A DNA stretch of 39,458 nt, taken from assembly GCF_000813845.1 (NCBI RefSeq), contig NZ_JWTB01000048.1, positions 1 through 39,458 on the forward strand, read 5' to 3'. The notes beneath the pieces were generated by a model. The model saw nothing but the letters and a program-made list of their open reading frames with translations, was not told the origin of the DNA and searched no databases. Every line of letters starts with the position of its first letter. The first letter of the stretch is position 1. Both the position numbers and the translations under genes were made by a program. Source of the DNA: Pseudarthrobacter phenanthrenivorans. Its GTDB lineage: Bacteria > Actinomycetota > Actinomycetes > Actinomycetales > Micrococcaceae. This document shows positions 22,821 to 30,583 of the stretch, one piece after another.

Positions 22821-24188
22821 ATGACAACCCTCCCGGCGCGGCCGCCACTGGCGCGCAGCAGCGACCGCGTCATCGCCGGTGTCTGCTCTGGCCTGGCGGT
22901 ACACCTTGGCTGGCCGGTGAAGAACGTCCGCCTGGCCATGGTCCTGGCCTCATTCGCCGGCGGGGCAGGGCTGGTGTTCTACGCCTGGCTTTGGATCATG
23001 GTGCCCACCGCTGACGAGGCTGCACGCCGCATTGCCCGCCGCCCGGCGTCGCCCATTGCCCCCGCCGTAAGCCAGCCCGGGCAGGTGCCGGCGCAGGCAA
23101 TAGCGTCCGACGGCGGGACGTCCGCGGGTGCCGCCGGTTCCGTTCCGGGCGGCACGAACAGCACGGACGGTATGGGAAGTCCGGCCGGTGCGCCCTGGTT
23201 CAAGGTGCGCGGCATGCGATACGGCAAGGAAATCCTGCTCGGCGCCGGGCTCCTGCTGGTGGCCGGCATCATGATCGCCCAGATGCTGGGTGTGGACGTG
23301 TCCCTGGGGACGCTGATCCCCGCCGCAGCGGTCCTTGGTGGCGCCTCGATCGCGTGGATGCAGCTGGACGAAACCCGGCGGGCAGGGCTCGTGGACAAGA
23401 CCAAAGCGGACCAAGCCGGCGGATGGGGCCGGCTGGCTGCCGGGCTGGCGTTGGTGGTTGCCGGCGTCCTGGTGATGGTGTCAGGCTCCGGCTCATGGGA
23501 ACAGACCTGGCTGGCGCTGCTGGCGTCCGTCGCCGTCCTGGGTGGAGTGGTCCTGGTCCTGCTGCCGTGGGCCCTGAAGTTCTGGCGTGACCTGGAAGCG
23601 GAGCGTGCCGGCAGGATCCGGGAAACGGAGCGGGCAGAGATTGCAGCGCACCTCCATGACTCCGTGCTGCAGACCTTGGCGCTGATCCAGCGGCGTGCCG
23701 GCAACGAGCACGACGTGGTCCGGCTGGCCCGTGCCCAGGAACGCGAGCTGCGCGGCTGGCTGTTCCAGGACCCTGGCCGGGAAAGCGGACAGCTGTCGGA
23801 CCGGATCAAGGGCGTCGCGGCCGAGGTGGAAGACCTGCTGGGCAATGCCGTGGAAGTGGTTACCGTTGGTGACGCCACCATGACCGAGGCGCACGAGGCC
23901 TTGGTCCAGGCCGGCCGGGAGGCCATGCTCAACGCCTCCCGGCATGGCGGCGGAACGGTCTCGGTCTATCTTGAGGCCTCGGACGGGCAGGTCGAAATCT
24001 TCATCAAAGACAGGGGGCCCGGGTTCGACCTGGGTGACGTGCCCGCAGACCGGCTGGGCGTCCGGGAGTCGATTATCGGCAGGATGAAACGGCACGGCGG
24101 ATCGGCCGCCATCCTCAGCACCGGCGATGGTACCGAGGTGCGGCTCAGGCTGCCGGCGGCAGCAGAACATGCGGAAGGGAAATCATGA
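22821..24188 (+). CDS. PspC-domain sensor histidine kinase (LiaS/EsrS-like)
   Basis: A 455-aa membrane kinase. A PspC domain covers residues 10-65 (VIAGVCSGLAVHLGWPVKNVRLA), followed by a disordered loop, then four hydrophobic segments between 138 and 252, a dimerisation helix with the phospho-acceptor in HLHDSVLQTL (H279), and a HATPase domain with REAMLNASRHGG and FIKDRGPGFD. This is a HisKA_3/NarL-class kinase. ATG 22821 was chosen; the longer upstream frame overlaps the divergent promoter region. The TGA overlaps the ATG of the response regulator (ATGA). It likely senses envelope damage together with the divergent PspC proteins. Confidence 0.93.
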   Translation: MTTLPARPPLARSSDRVIAGVCSGLAVHLGWPVKNVRLAMVLASFAGGAGLVFYAWLWIMVPTADEAARRIARRPASPIAPAVSQPGQVPAQAIASDGGTSAGAAGSVPGGTNSTDGMGSPAGAPWFKVRGMRYGKEILLGAGLLLVAGIMIAQMLGVDVSLGTLIPAAAVLGGASIAWMQLDETRRAGLVDKTKADQAGGWGRLAAGLALVVAGVLVMVSGSGSWEQTWLALLASVAVLGGVVLVLLPWALKFWRDLEAERAGRIRETERAEIAAHLHDSVLQTLALIQRRAGNEHDVVRLARAQERELRGWLFQDPGRESGQLSDRIKGVAAEVEDLLGNAVEVVTVGDATMTEAHEALVQAGREAMLNASRHGGGTVSVYLEASDGQVEIFIKDRGPGFDLGDVPADRLGVRESIIGRMKRHGGSAAILSTGDGTEVRLRLPAAAEHAEGKS

Positions 24189-24874
24189 ACACGACCCAGG
24201 GGACAGGTGTGGGAAACGCGGGCCGGCCCGGAACAGTGCGGGTGGTCATTGTGGATGACCACGCCATTTTCCGGTCCGGGCTGAAAGCCGACCTGGACGC
24301 CAGCATCCAGGTGGTGGGGGAGGCGGCCACCGTGGAACAGGCCATCGCGGCCATCGCCCAACAGCGGCCCGATGTGGTGCTCCTCGATGTACACCTGCCC
24401 GGCGGCCTGGGCGGCGGCGGACGGGAAGTCATCGCCGGCTCCGCTGCGCTCCTGCCCACCACCCGCTTCCTGGCCCTCAGCGTGTCGGACGCAGCGGAGG
24501 ACGTGGTGGCAGTGATCCGCGCCGGCGCCCGGGGCTACGTCACCAAGACCATCTCCGGGGCCGAAATCACCGATGCCGTGCACAGGGTGGCAGGCGGGGA
24601 CGCTGTCTTCTCTCCGCGCCTGGCCGGGTTCGTCCTGGACGCCTTCGGAACCGCTCCGGCGGACATCGCCGACGACGAACTGGACAAGCTCTCCGCCCGC
24701 GAACTGGAGGTCATGCGGCTGATCGCCCGCGGCTACAGCTACAAGGAGGTGGCCAGGGAGCTTTTCATCAGCATCAAGACGGTGGAAACCCACGTCTCCG
24801 CCGTGCTGCGGAAGCTCCAGCTCTCCAGCCGGCACGAACTCACCAAGTGGGCTGCAGAACGCCGCCTCCTCTAG
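24185..24874 (+). CDS. LuxR/NarL-family response regulator
   Basis: A 229-aa regulator. The receiver domain has VVIVDDHAIFRSGL with the acidic pair, the phosphorylation site in VVLLDVH (D68) and the conserved Lys in GYVTKTI. The C-terminal LuxR helix-turn-helix contains LSARELEVMRLIARGYSYKEVARELFISIKTVETHVSAVLRKL. It is coupled to the kinase. Its targets may include the divergent PspC operon, as in LiaR/EsrR systems, but no binding site could be identified in the 125-bp divergent spacer. Confidence 0.95.
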   Translation: MNTTQGTGVGNAGRPGTVRVVIVDDHAIFRSGLKADLDASIQVVGEAATVEQAIAAIAQQRPDVVLLDVHLPGGLGGGGREVIAGSAALLPTTRFLALSVSDAAEDVVAVIRAGARGYVTKTISGAEITDAVHRVAGGDAVFSPRLAGFVLDAFGTAPADIADDELDKLSARELEVMRLIARGYSYKEVARELFISIKTVETHVSAVLRKLQLSSRHELTKWAAERRLL

Positions 24875-24875
24875 A

Positions 24876-24998
24876 CGCCCCATCAGATCCTGACCTGAAA
24901 TCTCCAACGCCCCATCACCTTTCGGGCCTTAAACCGGAACGCCCCATCACTAACTGATGGGGCGTTCCGGTTTTTCCTGCGAAAGGTGATGGGGCGTT
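24876..24998. repeat. Nested palindromic repeat with 32-bp period between convergent genes
   Basis: CGCCCCATCA begins at 24876, 24908 and 24940, exactly 32 bp apart; its inverse TGATGGGGCG begins at 24955 and 24987, again 32 bp apart. An outer perfect 19-bp arm (24906-24924) pairs with 24980-24998, and an inner perfect 19-bp arm (24931-24949) pairs with 24955-24973 around a CTAAC loop, with six unpaired bases on each side between the helices. TTTTT follows the inner hairpin, so it can end transcription of the response regulator gene. The outer arm touches the stop codon of the aminotransferase. Confidence 0.9.
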
Positions 24999-26214
24999 AC
25001 TGGGCCTTGCCCAGGAAGTCCTGCAGGCGCTGGACGCCGGTGGCCAGGTCGTCGTCGCCCAGGGCGTAGGAGAGGCGTACGAAGCCTGACGGGCCGAATG
25101 CCTCGCCCGGGACCACAGCCACCTCTACCTCGTCCAGGATCAGGGCCGCCAGCTCAGCCGAGGTCTGCGGCGTGGCGGTGCCGGACGCCGTCGGGAATTC
25201 CTTGCCCAGCAGCCCGCGCACGTCCGCATACACGTAGAAGGCACCCTTCGGCGTCGGGCATTCCACTCCGTCGATCGCGTTCAGCCCGGCAACAATGGCC
25301 TTGCGGCGGCGGTCGAAGGCCACCTTCATCTCGTCCACGGCCGTCAGGGGGCCGGACACTGCGGCGAGGGCGGCCACCTGCATGATGTTGGAGACGTTGG
25401 AGGTGGCGTGCGACTGCAGGTTGGTGGCGGCCTTGATGACGTCGGAGGGGCCGATCATCCAGCCCACGCGCCAGCCGGTCATGGCGTAGGTCTTGGCAAC
25501 TCCGTTCAGGATGACCACCTTGTCGCCGAGTTCGGGGGCGGCGGTGGCGATGGAGGTGAACGGCACGCCGTCGTAGGTCAGGTGCTCGTAGATCTCGTCG
25601 GTGACCACCCACAAGCCCTTTGCAGCAGCCCACTTGCCGATCTCCGCCACCTGTTCGGGCGAGTACACGGCGCCGGTGGGGTTCGACGGCGAAACGAACA
25701 GCAGGATCTTGGTCCGGTCCGTCACTGCTGCTTCGAGCTGTTCAACGGTGACCAGGTAATCCTGTTCGGGCCCGGCGAAAACCTCCACGGGAACACCGCC
25801 GGCCAGCCGGATGGCTTCCGGGTAGGTGGTCCAGAACGGTGTGGGGACGATGACCTCGTCGCCCGGGTCCACCAGGGTGGCGAAGGTGTTGTAGACCGCC
25901 TGCTTGCCGCCGTTGGTCACCAGCACCTGGGCGGGGTCCACCTGGTAGCCGGAATCGCGCAGGGTCTTCTCGGCGATGGCCTTCTTCAGCTCGGGAAGGC
26001 CGCCCGCGGGGGAGTACCGGTGGTACTTGGGCTGGCCTGCGGCTTCGATGGCGGCCTGGACGATGTAGCCCGGAGTGGGAAAGTCGGGCTCGCCCGCGCC
26101 GAAGCCAATAACGGGCCGGCCAGCTGCCTTCAGCGCCTTGGCCTTGGCATCGACGGCCAGGGTTGCGGATTCGGCAATTGCGGAAATGCGTTGGGAAACG
26201 CGGGCGGCAGACAT
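24997..26214 (-). CDS. aspC: Pyridoxal-phosphate aspartate-type aminotransferase
   Basis: A 405-aa class I aminotransferase, probably moving amino groups between aspartate and 2-oxoglutarate. Features are VIGFGAGEPDFPTP, TNGGKQAVYNTFATLVDPGD, SPSNPTGAVYS, VTDEIYEHL and the PLP Lys in NGVAKTYAMTGWRVGW (K241), typical of the subgroup Ib aspartate and prephenate aminotransferases. Either activity or both is possible. I chose ATG 26214 (MSAARVSQRI); a longer frame upstream is not typical of the family. It is divergent from tRNA-Trp, and the 275-bp spacer between them holds no gene I can support. Confidence 0.92.
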   Translation of the reverse strand: MSAARVSQRISAIAESATLAVDAKAKALKAAGRPVIGFGAGEPDFPTPGYIVQAAIEAAGQPKYHRYSPAGGLPELKKAIAEKTLRDSGYQVDPAQVLVTNGGKQAVYNTFATLVDPGDEVIVPTPFWTTYPEAIRLAGGVPVEVFAGPEQDYLVTVEQLEAAVTDRTKILLFVSPSNPTGAVYSPEQVAEIGKWAAAKGLWVVTDEIYEHLTYDGVPFTSIATAAPELGDKVVILNGVAKTYAMTGWRVGWMIGPSDVIKAATNLQSHATSNVSNIMQVAALAAVSGPLTAVDEMKVAFDRRRKAIVAGLNAIDGVECPTPKGAFYVYADVRGLLGKEFPTASGTATPQTSAELAALILDEVEVAVVPGEAFGPSGFVRLSYALGDDDLATGVQRLQDFLGKAQ

Positions 26215-26374
26215 GGCAGGTCCGTTCTTCGCTTGCAGCCGGGAGGCTGGAATGTGGGATTCGACGAGTTCTACTCTATGCTGTTCACCGGACCCACCGG
26301 GGTGCCGGTTTTGATTTATGACTGCCCTGCGCAGCACGTTTCAGGCCGGGCTGCGGTTGGGCCGGGCGGGCCGG

Positions 26375-26404
26375 TTTTACCTACGGGAAGTTCTTGCGTA
26401 GACT
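26375..26404 (+). promoter_or_regulatory. Possible promoter of tRNA-Trp
   Basis: TTTTAC at 26375-26380 and TAGACT at 26399-26404 are separated by 18 bp. The -10 is a common form in actinobacteria, the -35 is weak. Transcription would begin about 80 bp before the tRNA. Confidence 0.3.
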
Positions 26405-26489
26405 GGTTCACCGGTGTTGAAACACGGATGATGGCGTGCGCCCCAGCTCAAACTGGCGGCCGGTCGTCAAAGAGTGGAATTCACTCCAT

Positions 26490-26562
26490 AGGGTAGTGGC
26501 GCAATTGGTAGCGCAGCGGTCTCCAAAACCGCAGGTTGCAGGTTCGAGTCCTGTCTGCCCTG
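26490..26562 (+). tRNA. trnW: tRNA-Trp (anticodon CCA)
   Basis: A 73-nt cloverleaf. The acceptor arm AGGGTAG pairs with CTGCCCT with one G-T pair, the D arm is GCGC...GCGC, the anticodon stem GCGGT/ACCGC encloses CTCCAAA with anticodon CCA, and the T arm GCAGG/CCTGT encloses TTCGAGT. The terminal CCA is not encoded. The position just before secE-nusG is the usual one in actinobacteria. Confidence 0.97.
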
Positions 26563-26659
26563 CGCAAGCTGTTCCGGGCGAAAGCCCGGAACAGGCGCAG
26601 CAACCATGGTTCTGATCAGGGCCGGGTAATCCACCATTGCAAAGATGAGCGAGGACCAG

Positions 26660-26929
26660 GTGACCGAAACAGCTGCCAGCAGCTCCAAGGGCCGCCCAGC
26701 TAAGAAGGAAGCCAAGGCAAACTTCTTCGCCCGCATCGCACTCTTTGTCCGCCAGATCATCGGCGAACTGAAGAAGGTTGTTGCCCCCACCCGCAAGGAA
26801 CTGATCAACTACACGCTCGTGGTGCTGGTTTTCGTGGCCATCATGATGGTCATCGTCAGCCTGCTGGACATTGGTTTCGGAACCGCTGTCGGCTGGATCT
26901 TCGGCGGGACCGGCCCCACGGACAGCTAA
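26660..26929 (+). CDS. secE: Preprotein translocase subunit SecE
   Basis: The small essential subunit of the SecYEG channel in the cytoplasmic membrane. The protein has a basic N-terminus (KGRPAKKEAKANFFARIALF), the conserved amphipathic helix QIIGELKKVVAPTRKELINYT and a single C-terminal membrane helix. I chose GTG 26660, which has GAGGA four bases before it, giving 89 aa; ATG 26645 (94 aa) has no ribosome binding site, but the choice is not certain. It is followed by nusG in the standard order. Confidence 0.95.
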   Translation: MTETAASSSKGRPAKKEAKANFFARIALFVRQIIGELKKVVAPTRKELINYTLVVLVFVAIMMVIVSLLDIGFGTAVGWIFGGTGPTDS

Positions 26930-26995
26930 GGCTGCACGGTCCGCAGGCCGCGTGCTCCGCCCGGGGAACCGGAAGGGAAAGCGCGGCGTGCGGAA

Positions 26996-27024
26996 TTGAG
27001 CCATTTAAATAGGCATGTTAGGCA
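26996..27024 (+). promoter_or_regulatory. Possible promoter of nusG
   Basis: TTGAGC (26996-27001) and TAGGCA (27019-27024) are 17 bp apart. Transcription would start near 27031, leaving a short leader with the AGGAG ribosome binding site in front of GTG 27045. The -10 is imperfect, so this is tentative. Confidence 0.3.
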
Positions 27025-27044
27025 ATGAGGAAGCAGGAGACCAA

Positions 27045-27863
27045 GTGTCTGAGCAGGAGCTCGAGGTAACCGAGACTGGGCTGGAAGAATCCCCGGACGT
27101 CGCGGCAGAAGCCGGTGCGGAGTCCGAGGTGGAGTCCTCCACGCCCGAATCCGATGACGCCGCCTCCGACGTTGCAGAGGCAGCCGACGCCGACTCTTCG
27201 GATGCCGACGGCGAAGAAGGGTCCGACGACGCCCTTGCCGCCGCAGCAGCCACCGCCGCCGCGGACCCCGCTGAGGAGTTCAAGGCCAAGCTGCGCCGCC
27301 AGGAAGGTGACTGGTACGTCATCCACTCCTACGCCGGCTACGAAAACCGCGTAAAGGCCAACCTTGAAACCCGCATCCAGACCCTGGACATGGAAGATTA
27401 CATCTTCGAGATCCAGGTGCCCATGGAGGAAGTCGTGGAGATCAAGAACGCCCAGCGCAAGGTGATCAACCGCGTCCGCATCCCCGGCTACGTCCTGGTC
27501 CGCATGGACCTGACCGACGCGTCCTGGGGCGCCGTCCGCCACACCCCCGGTGTCACCGGCTTCGTGGGCAACGCCCACAACCCGGTCCCGCTGCGCCTGG
27601 ACGAGGTCTTCTCCATGCTCGCCCCTGTCTTCGAAGAAGAGCAGGCCGAGAAGGGCAAGCCGGTCAACAAGCAGAACCAGGCTCCCGTGGCCGTGGACTT
27701 CGAAGTTGGCGAGTCGGTCATCGTCAAGGAAGGTCCGTTCGAGACCCTCCCGGCCACGATCTCCGAGATCAAGCCCGAGTCCCAGACCCTCGTGGTGCTG
27801 GTCTCCATCTTCGAGCGCGAAACGCCCGTCACCCTGGCGTTCAACCAGGTCACCAAGATCTGA
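27045..27863 (+). CDS. nusG: Transcription termination/antitermination factor NusG
   Basis: Binds RNA polymerase and couples it to Rho or the ribosome. I chose GTG 27045 because AGGAG lies five bases upstream; ATG 27015 has no such site. The first 80 or so residues are an acidic Ala/Asp/Glu/Ser-rich extension, which is typical of actinobacterial NusG. The NGN domain starts at WYVIHSYAGYENRVKANLE and includes RIPGYVLVRMDLTD; the KOW domain contains FEVGESVIVKEGPFETLPATI. It is followed by rplK after 128 bp. Confidence 0.96.
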   Translation: MSEQELEVTETGLEESPDVAAEAGAESEVESSTPESDDAASDVAEAADADSSDADGEEGSDDALAAAAATAAADPAEEFKAKLRRQEGDWYVIHSYAGYENRVKANLETRIQTLDMEDYIFEIQVPMEEVVEIKNAQRKVINRVRIPGYVLVRMDLTDASWGAVRHTPGVTGFVGNAHNPVPLRLDEVFSMLAPVFEEEQAEKGKPVNKQNQAPVAVDFEVGESVIVKEGPFETLPATISEIKPESQTLVVLVSIFERETPVTLAFNQVTKI

Positions 27864-27914
27864 CAACCCAAGATTTCGTCCCGGCGCCGCCCGCTTAGCG
27901 GCACCGGAACGGCC

Positions 27915-27961
27915 GGCCGCCTCGCCATGGCGGCCAAAAACCTGAGGCACGCTCCTGTGCC
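27915..27961 (+). promoter_or_regulatory. Possible structured leader before rplK
   Basis: Two hairpins lie in the nusG-rplK spacer: GGCCGCC/GGCGGCC (27915-27921 with 27929-27935) followed by AAAAA, and GGCAC/GTGCC (27946-27950 with 27957-27961). Ribosomal protein L1 represses its own operon by binding mRNA near rplK in other bacteria; this could be such a site, but I cannot match the L1 motif here. Confidence 0.3.
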
Positions 27962-27991
27962 CCAGGACGTTATTGAGAGAAGGACCCTACA

Positions 27992-28423
27992 TTGGCTCCC
28001 AAGAAGAAGGTCACCGGCCTCATCAAGCTGCAGATCCAGGCAGGTGCCGCCAACCCGGCCCCGCCGATCGGTCCTGCGCTTGGCCAGCACGGTGTCAACA
28101 TCATGGAATTCTGCAAGGCGTACAACGCTGCGACGGAAGCCCAGCGCGGAAACGTCATCCCCGTGGAAATCACGGTCTACGAGGACCGTTCCTTCACGTT
28201 CATCACCAAGACCCCGCCGGCTGCAGAGCTCATCAAGAAGGCTGCAGGCGTTGCCAAGGGTTCATCCACACCGCACACCGTCAAGGTTGCCAAGCTGACC
28301 CAGGCCCAGGTCAACGAGATCGCCTCCACGAAGATGGAAGACCTCAACGCCACCAGCCTCGAAGGCGCAGCCAAGATCATCGCCGGCACCGCCCGCTCCA
28401 TGGGTATCACCGTCGAGGGCTAA
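27992..28423 (+). CDS. rplK: 50S ribosomal protein L11
   Basis: A 143-aa stalk-base protein that binds 23S rRNA with L10 and takes part in factor binding and the stringent response. The start is TTG 27992 with AGGA seven bases before it. [34 protein letters not shown] is the conserved proline-rich N-terminal domain and the C-terminal RNA-binding domain contains [13 protein letters not shown]. Length is normal. The rplA gene follows after 178 bp. Confidence 0.98.
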
Positions 28424-28601
28424 CCACCCCCACCGCTGTCCGGCGTCAGGGCAATTGACGACGACGGGCCGCACCGCCGGGATACCGGCACCAAAAAACT
28501 GAAATGTTGGCCATCCGGGCCGGATAACGAACCGGGTCGCCGACTGTGGCAGGGCCCAGCGCGGTCCGCAGACCACAACTGCACAAGGAGAAATAAGCAG
28601 C

Positions 28602-29309
28602 ATGGCAAAGCGCAGCAAAGCATATGAGGCAGCAGCCGCCAAGATCGATGCAACCAAGCACTACGCACCGTTCGAGGCAGTAACGCTGGCCAAGGACACC
28701 AACCCGTCCAAGTTCGACGCCACCGTTGAGGTCGCATTCCGCCTCGGCGTCGACCCCCGCAAGGCTGACCAGATGGTCCGCGGCACCGTCAACCTGCCCC
28801 ACGGCACCGGTAAGACTGCCCGCGTCCTGGTCTTCGCCACGGGTGACAAGGCTGAAGCCGCTATCGCAGCCGGCGCCGACTTCGTTGGTTCCGACGACCT
28901 GATCGAGAAGATCGCCGGCGGCTGGACCGACTTCGACGCCGCCGTTGCCACCCCTGACCTCATGGGCAAGGTTGGCCGCCTCGGTAAGGTCCTGGGCCCG
29001 CGTAACCTGATGCCGAACCCGAAGACGGGCACCGTGACCCCCGACGTCACCAAGGCCGTCAACGACATCAAGGGTGGAAAGATCGACTTCCGCGTCGACA
29101 AGCACTCCAACCTGCACTTCATCATCGGCAAGGTTTCCTTCGACGCCGTGAAGCTGGCCGAGAACTACGCCGCCGCCCTGGAAGAGGTCCTGCGCCTCAA
29201 GCCGTCCGCAGCAAAGGGCCGCTACATCCAGAAGGCCACCGTGGCCACCACGTTCGGCCCGGGCATCTCCGTTGACCCCAACGTCACCAAGGTGCTCACC
29301 GAGGCGTAG
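28602..29309 (+). CDS. rplA: 50S ribosomal protein L1
   Basis: A 235-aa protein of the L1 stalk that also represses translation of its operon in many bacteria. Hallmarks are RKADQMVRGTVNLPHGTGK and the signature GRLGKVLGPRNLMPNPKTGTV. ATG 28602 is preceded by AAGGAGA. The 178-bp spacer after rplK (28424-28601) is GC-rich and contains no gene that I can support. A strong terminator follows. Confidence 0.98.
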   Translation: MAKRSKAYEAAAAKIDATKHYAPFEAVTLAKDTNPSKFDATVEVAFRLGVDPRKADQMVRGTVNLPHGTGKTARVLVFATGDKAEAAIAAGADFVGSDDLIEKIAGGWTDFDAAVATPDLMGKVGRLGKVLGPRNLMPNPKTGTVTPDVTKAVNDIKGGKIDFRVDKHSNLHFIIGKVSFDAVKLAENYAAALEEVLRLKPSAAKGRYIQKATVATTFGPGISVDPNVTKVLTEA

Positions 29310-29352
29310 TCCCCGCTAGGTGTTCCTGCCCGGATTGATTCCGGAGCGACCC

Positions 29353-29395
29353 AAGACCGCCCCCGACGCTTATGCGCCGGGGGCGGTCTTCTTTT
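29353..29395 (+). terminator. Intrinsic terminator of the rplK-rplA operon
   Basis: AAGACCGCCCCCG (29353-29365) pairs perfectly with CGGGGGCGGTCTT (29378-29390) around a 12-base loop, followed by CTTTTG. It separates rplA from the acetyltransferase genes. Confidence 0.9.
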
Positions 29396-29425
29396 GTGCC
29401 CGCACACTGTGCCTAAGCTGGCCCC

Positions 29426-30583
29426 ATGGACCAGCCCGTGCCAACCGGCCCCCTGCCCGCCCGGCCGCATCCTGATGTGGTGATAGCCGCCGTCGGCGTT
29501 CCACCGCGGGGCGTCTACGCCGGTCGGGACGGATCAGGTCCGGCCGCTGGGCCGTTTGCGGACTTCTTTGCGTGCCAGGCCATGCAGGAGGCCCACGCAA
29601 TGGCTGTGTGGGGGAGCCTGGAGCGGTGCCCCACACTGGCCGAGGCGCTGGAATACTGGCACGGCAACCGATACGAGGAACGGCAGTTGTTCCTTGCCAG
29701 GGCCGGCCTGGAAGCAGTGGGACTGTGTTCGGTCACGCTGCCCCTGCGCGAGAACCGTGCCACGGCCGGGATCGACATCCTGGTGGACCCGCGCTGGCGG
29801 CGAAGGGGAGTGGGGCGGGCGCTGCTGGATCAGGCGGAAGCCGTGGCCAGGAAGCATGGTCGTACGTCGCTTGATGGCTTCCATGAACTGCCCCTCGACG
29901 CCGTCCCGCCAGGAACCCGCATGGTTGCCGCGAAGTCCGGGGCGGGGGCGCTGCCTGCGGACGATCCGGCAACTGCGTTTGCCTTGGCCCACGGATATGA
30001 GCTTGAGCAGGTGGAACGCTCCAGCCGGCTCACGCTGCCCGTGCCCGGCCAATTGCTGGAGCGGCTGGAGGCCGATGCGTGCCGGTACGCCGGGGACTAC
30101 GTCCTGACGGCATGGGACGCCTACTGCCCGGACGGCCTTCTTGCAGGCTACGCAGCCCTGAGGGTGAGGATGAGTACGGACGCGCCCACCGCCGGCATGG
30201 ACTGGGAGCGTGAGGACTGGGACGCCGGACGGGTCCGTGGGGACGAGCAGGAACTGGTCTGCGGCGGAGTCGAGTCATCGGTGGCCGCCGCCCTGCACCG
30301 CGCCACGGGTGAGCTGGCCGCCTACACCGTCCTTACCTGGCGCGCGCAAGTGCCCGAATCGGTCATCCAGCAGGACACGCTGGTGGCAGCCGAACACCGC
30401 GGCCACCGCCTGGGCATGTTGGTGAAGACAGCCAACCTGCGCCGGGTATCGGAAAAGTGGCCCGCCGCGCGCTCGGTCCTGACATGGAACGCCAGCGAAA
30501 ACCAGCATATGCTGGCGATAAATACCGCACTTGGATTCAAGCCCGCTGGCTATGAAGGTGAGTGGCAGAAACGGCTGGGATGA
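29426..30583 (+). CDS. Double-GNAT acetyltransferase
   Basis: A 385-aa protein with two GNAT domains in tandem. The first holds the acetyl-CoA loop ILVDPRWRRRGVGRALLDQAEAVAR near residue 117, the second the related VAAEHRGHRLGMLVKTANLRRV near 325 and ends with NTALGFKPAGYEGEWQKRL. The downstream gene has the same layout and the same C-terminal pattern, so the two are tandem duplicates. Such double-GNAT proteins are common in actinobacteria, where some acetylate aminoglycoside or mycothiol precursors; the substrate here is unknown. It overlaps the start of the next gene. Confidence 0.85.
   Translation: MDQPVPTGPLPARPHPDVVIAAVGVPPRGVYAGRDGSGPAAGPFADFFACQAMQEAHAMAVWGSLERCPTLAEALEYWHGNRYEERQLFLARAGLEAVGLCSVTLPLRENRATAGIDILVDPRWRRRGVGRALLDQAEAVARKHGRTSLDGFHELPLDAVPPGTRMVAAKSGAGALPADDPATAFALAHGYELEQVERSSRLTLPVPGQLLERLEADACRYAGDYVLTAWDAYCPDGLLAGYAALRVRMSTDAPTAGMDWEREDWDAGRVRGDEQELVCGGVESSVAAALHRATGELAAYTVLTWRAQVPESVIQQDTLVAAEHRGHRLGMLVKTANLRRVSEKWPAARSVLTWNASENQHMLAINTALGFKPAGYEGEWQKRLG

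Noticed and set aside
24876..24998. CRISPR-like reading of the 32-bp periodic repeat
   Set aside because: Only a 10-bp core is repeated, copies invert at the centre, and there are no uniform repeats and spacers or cas genes.
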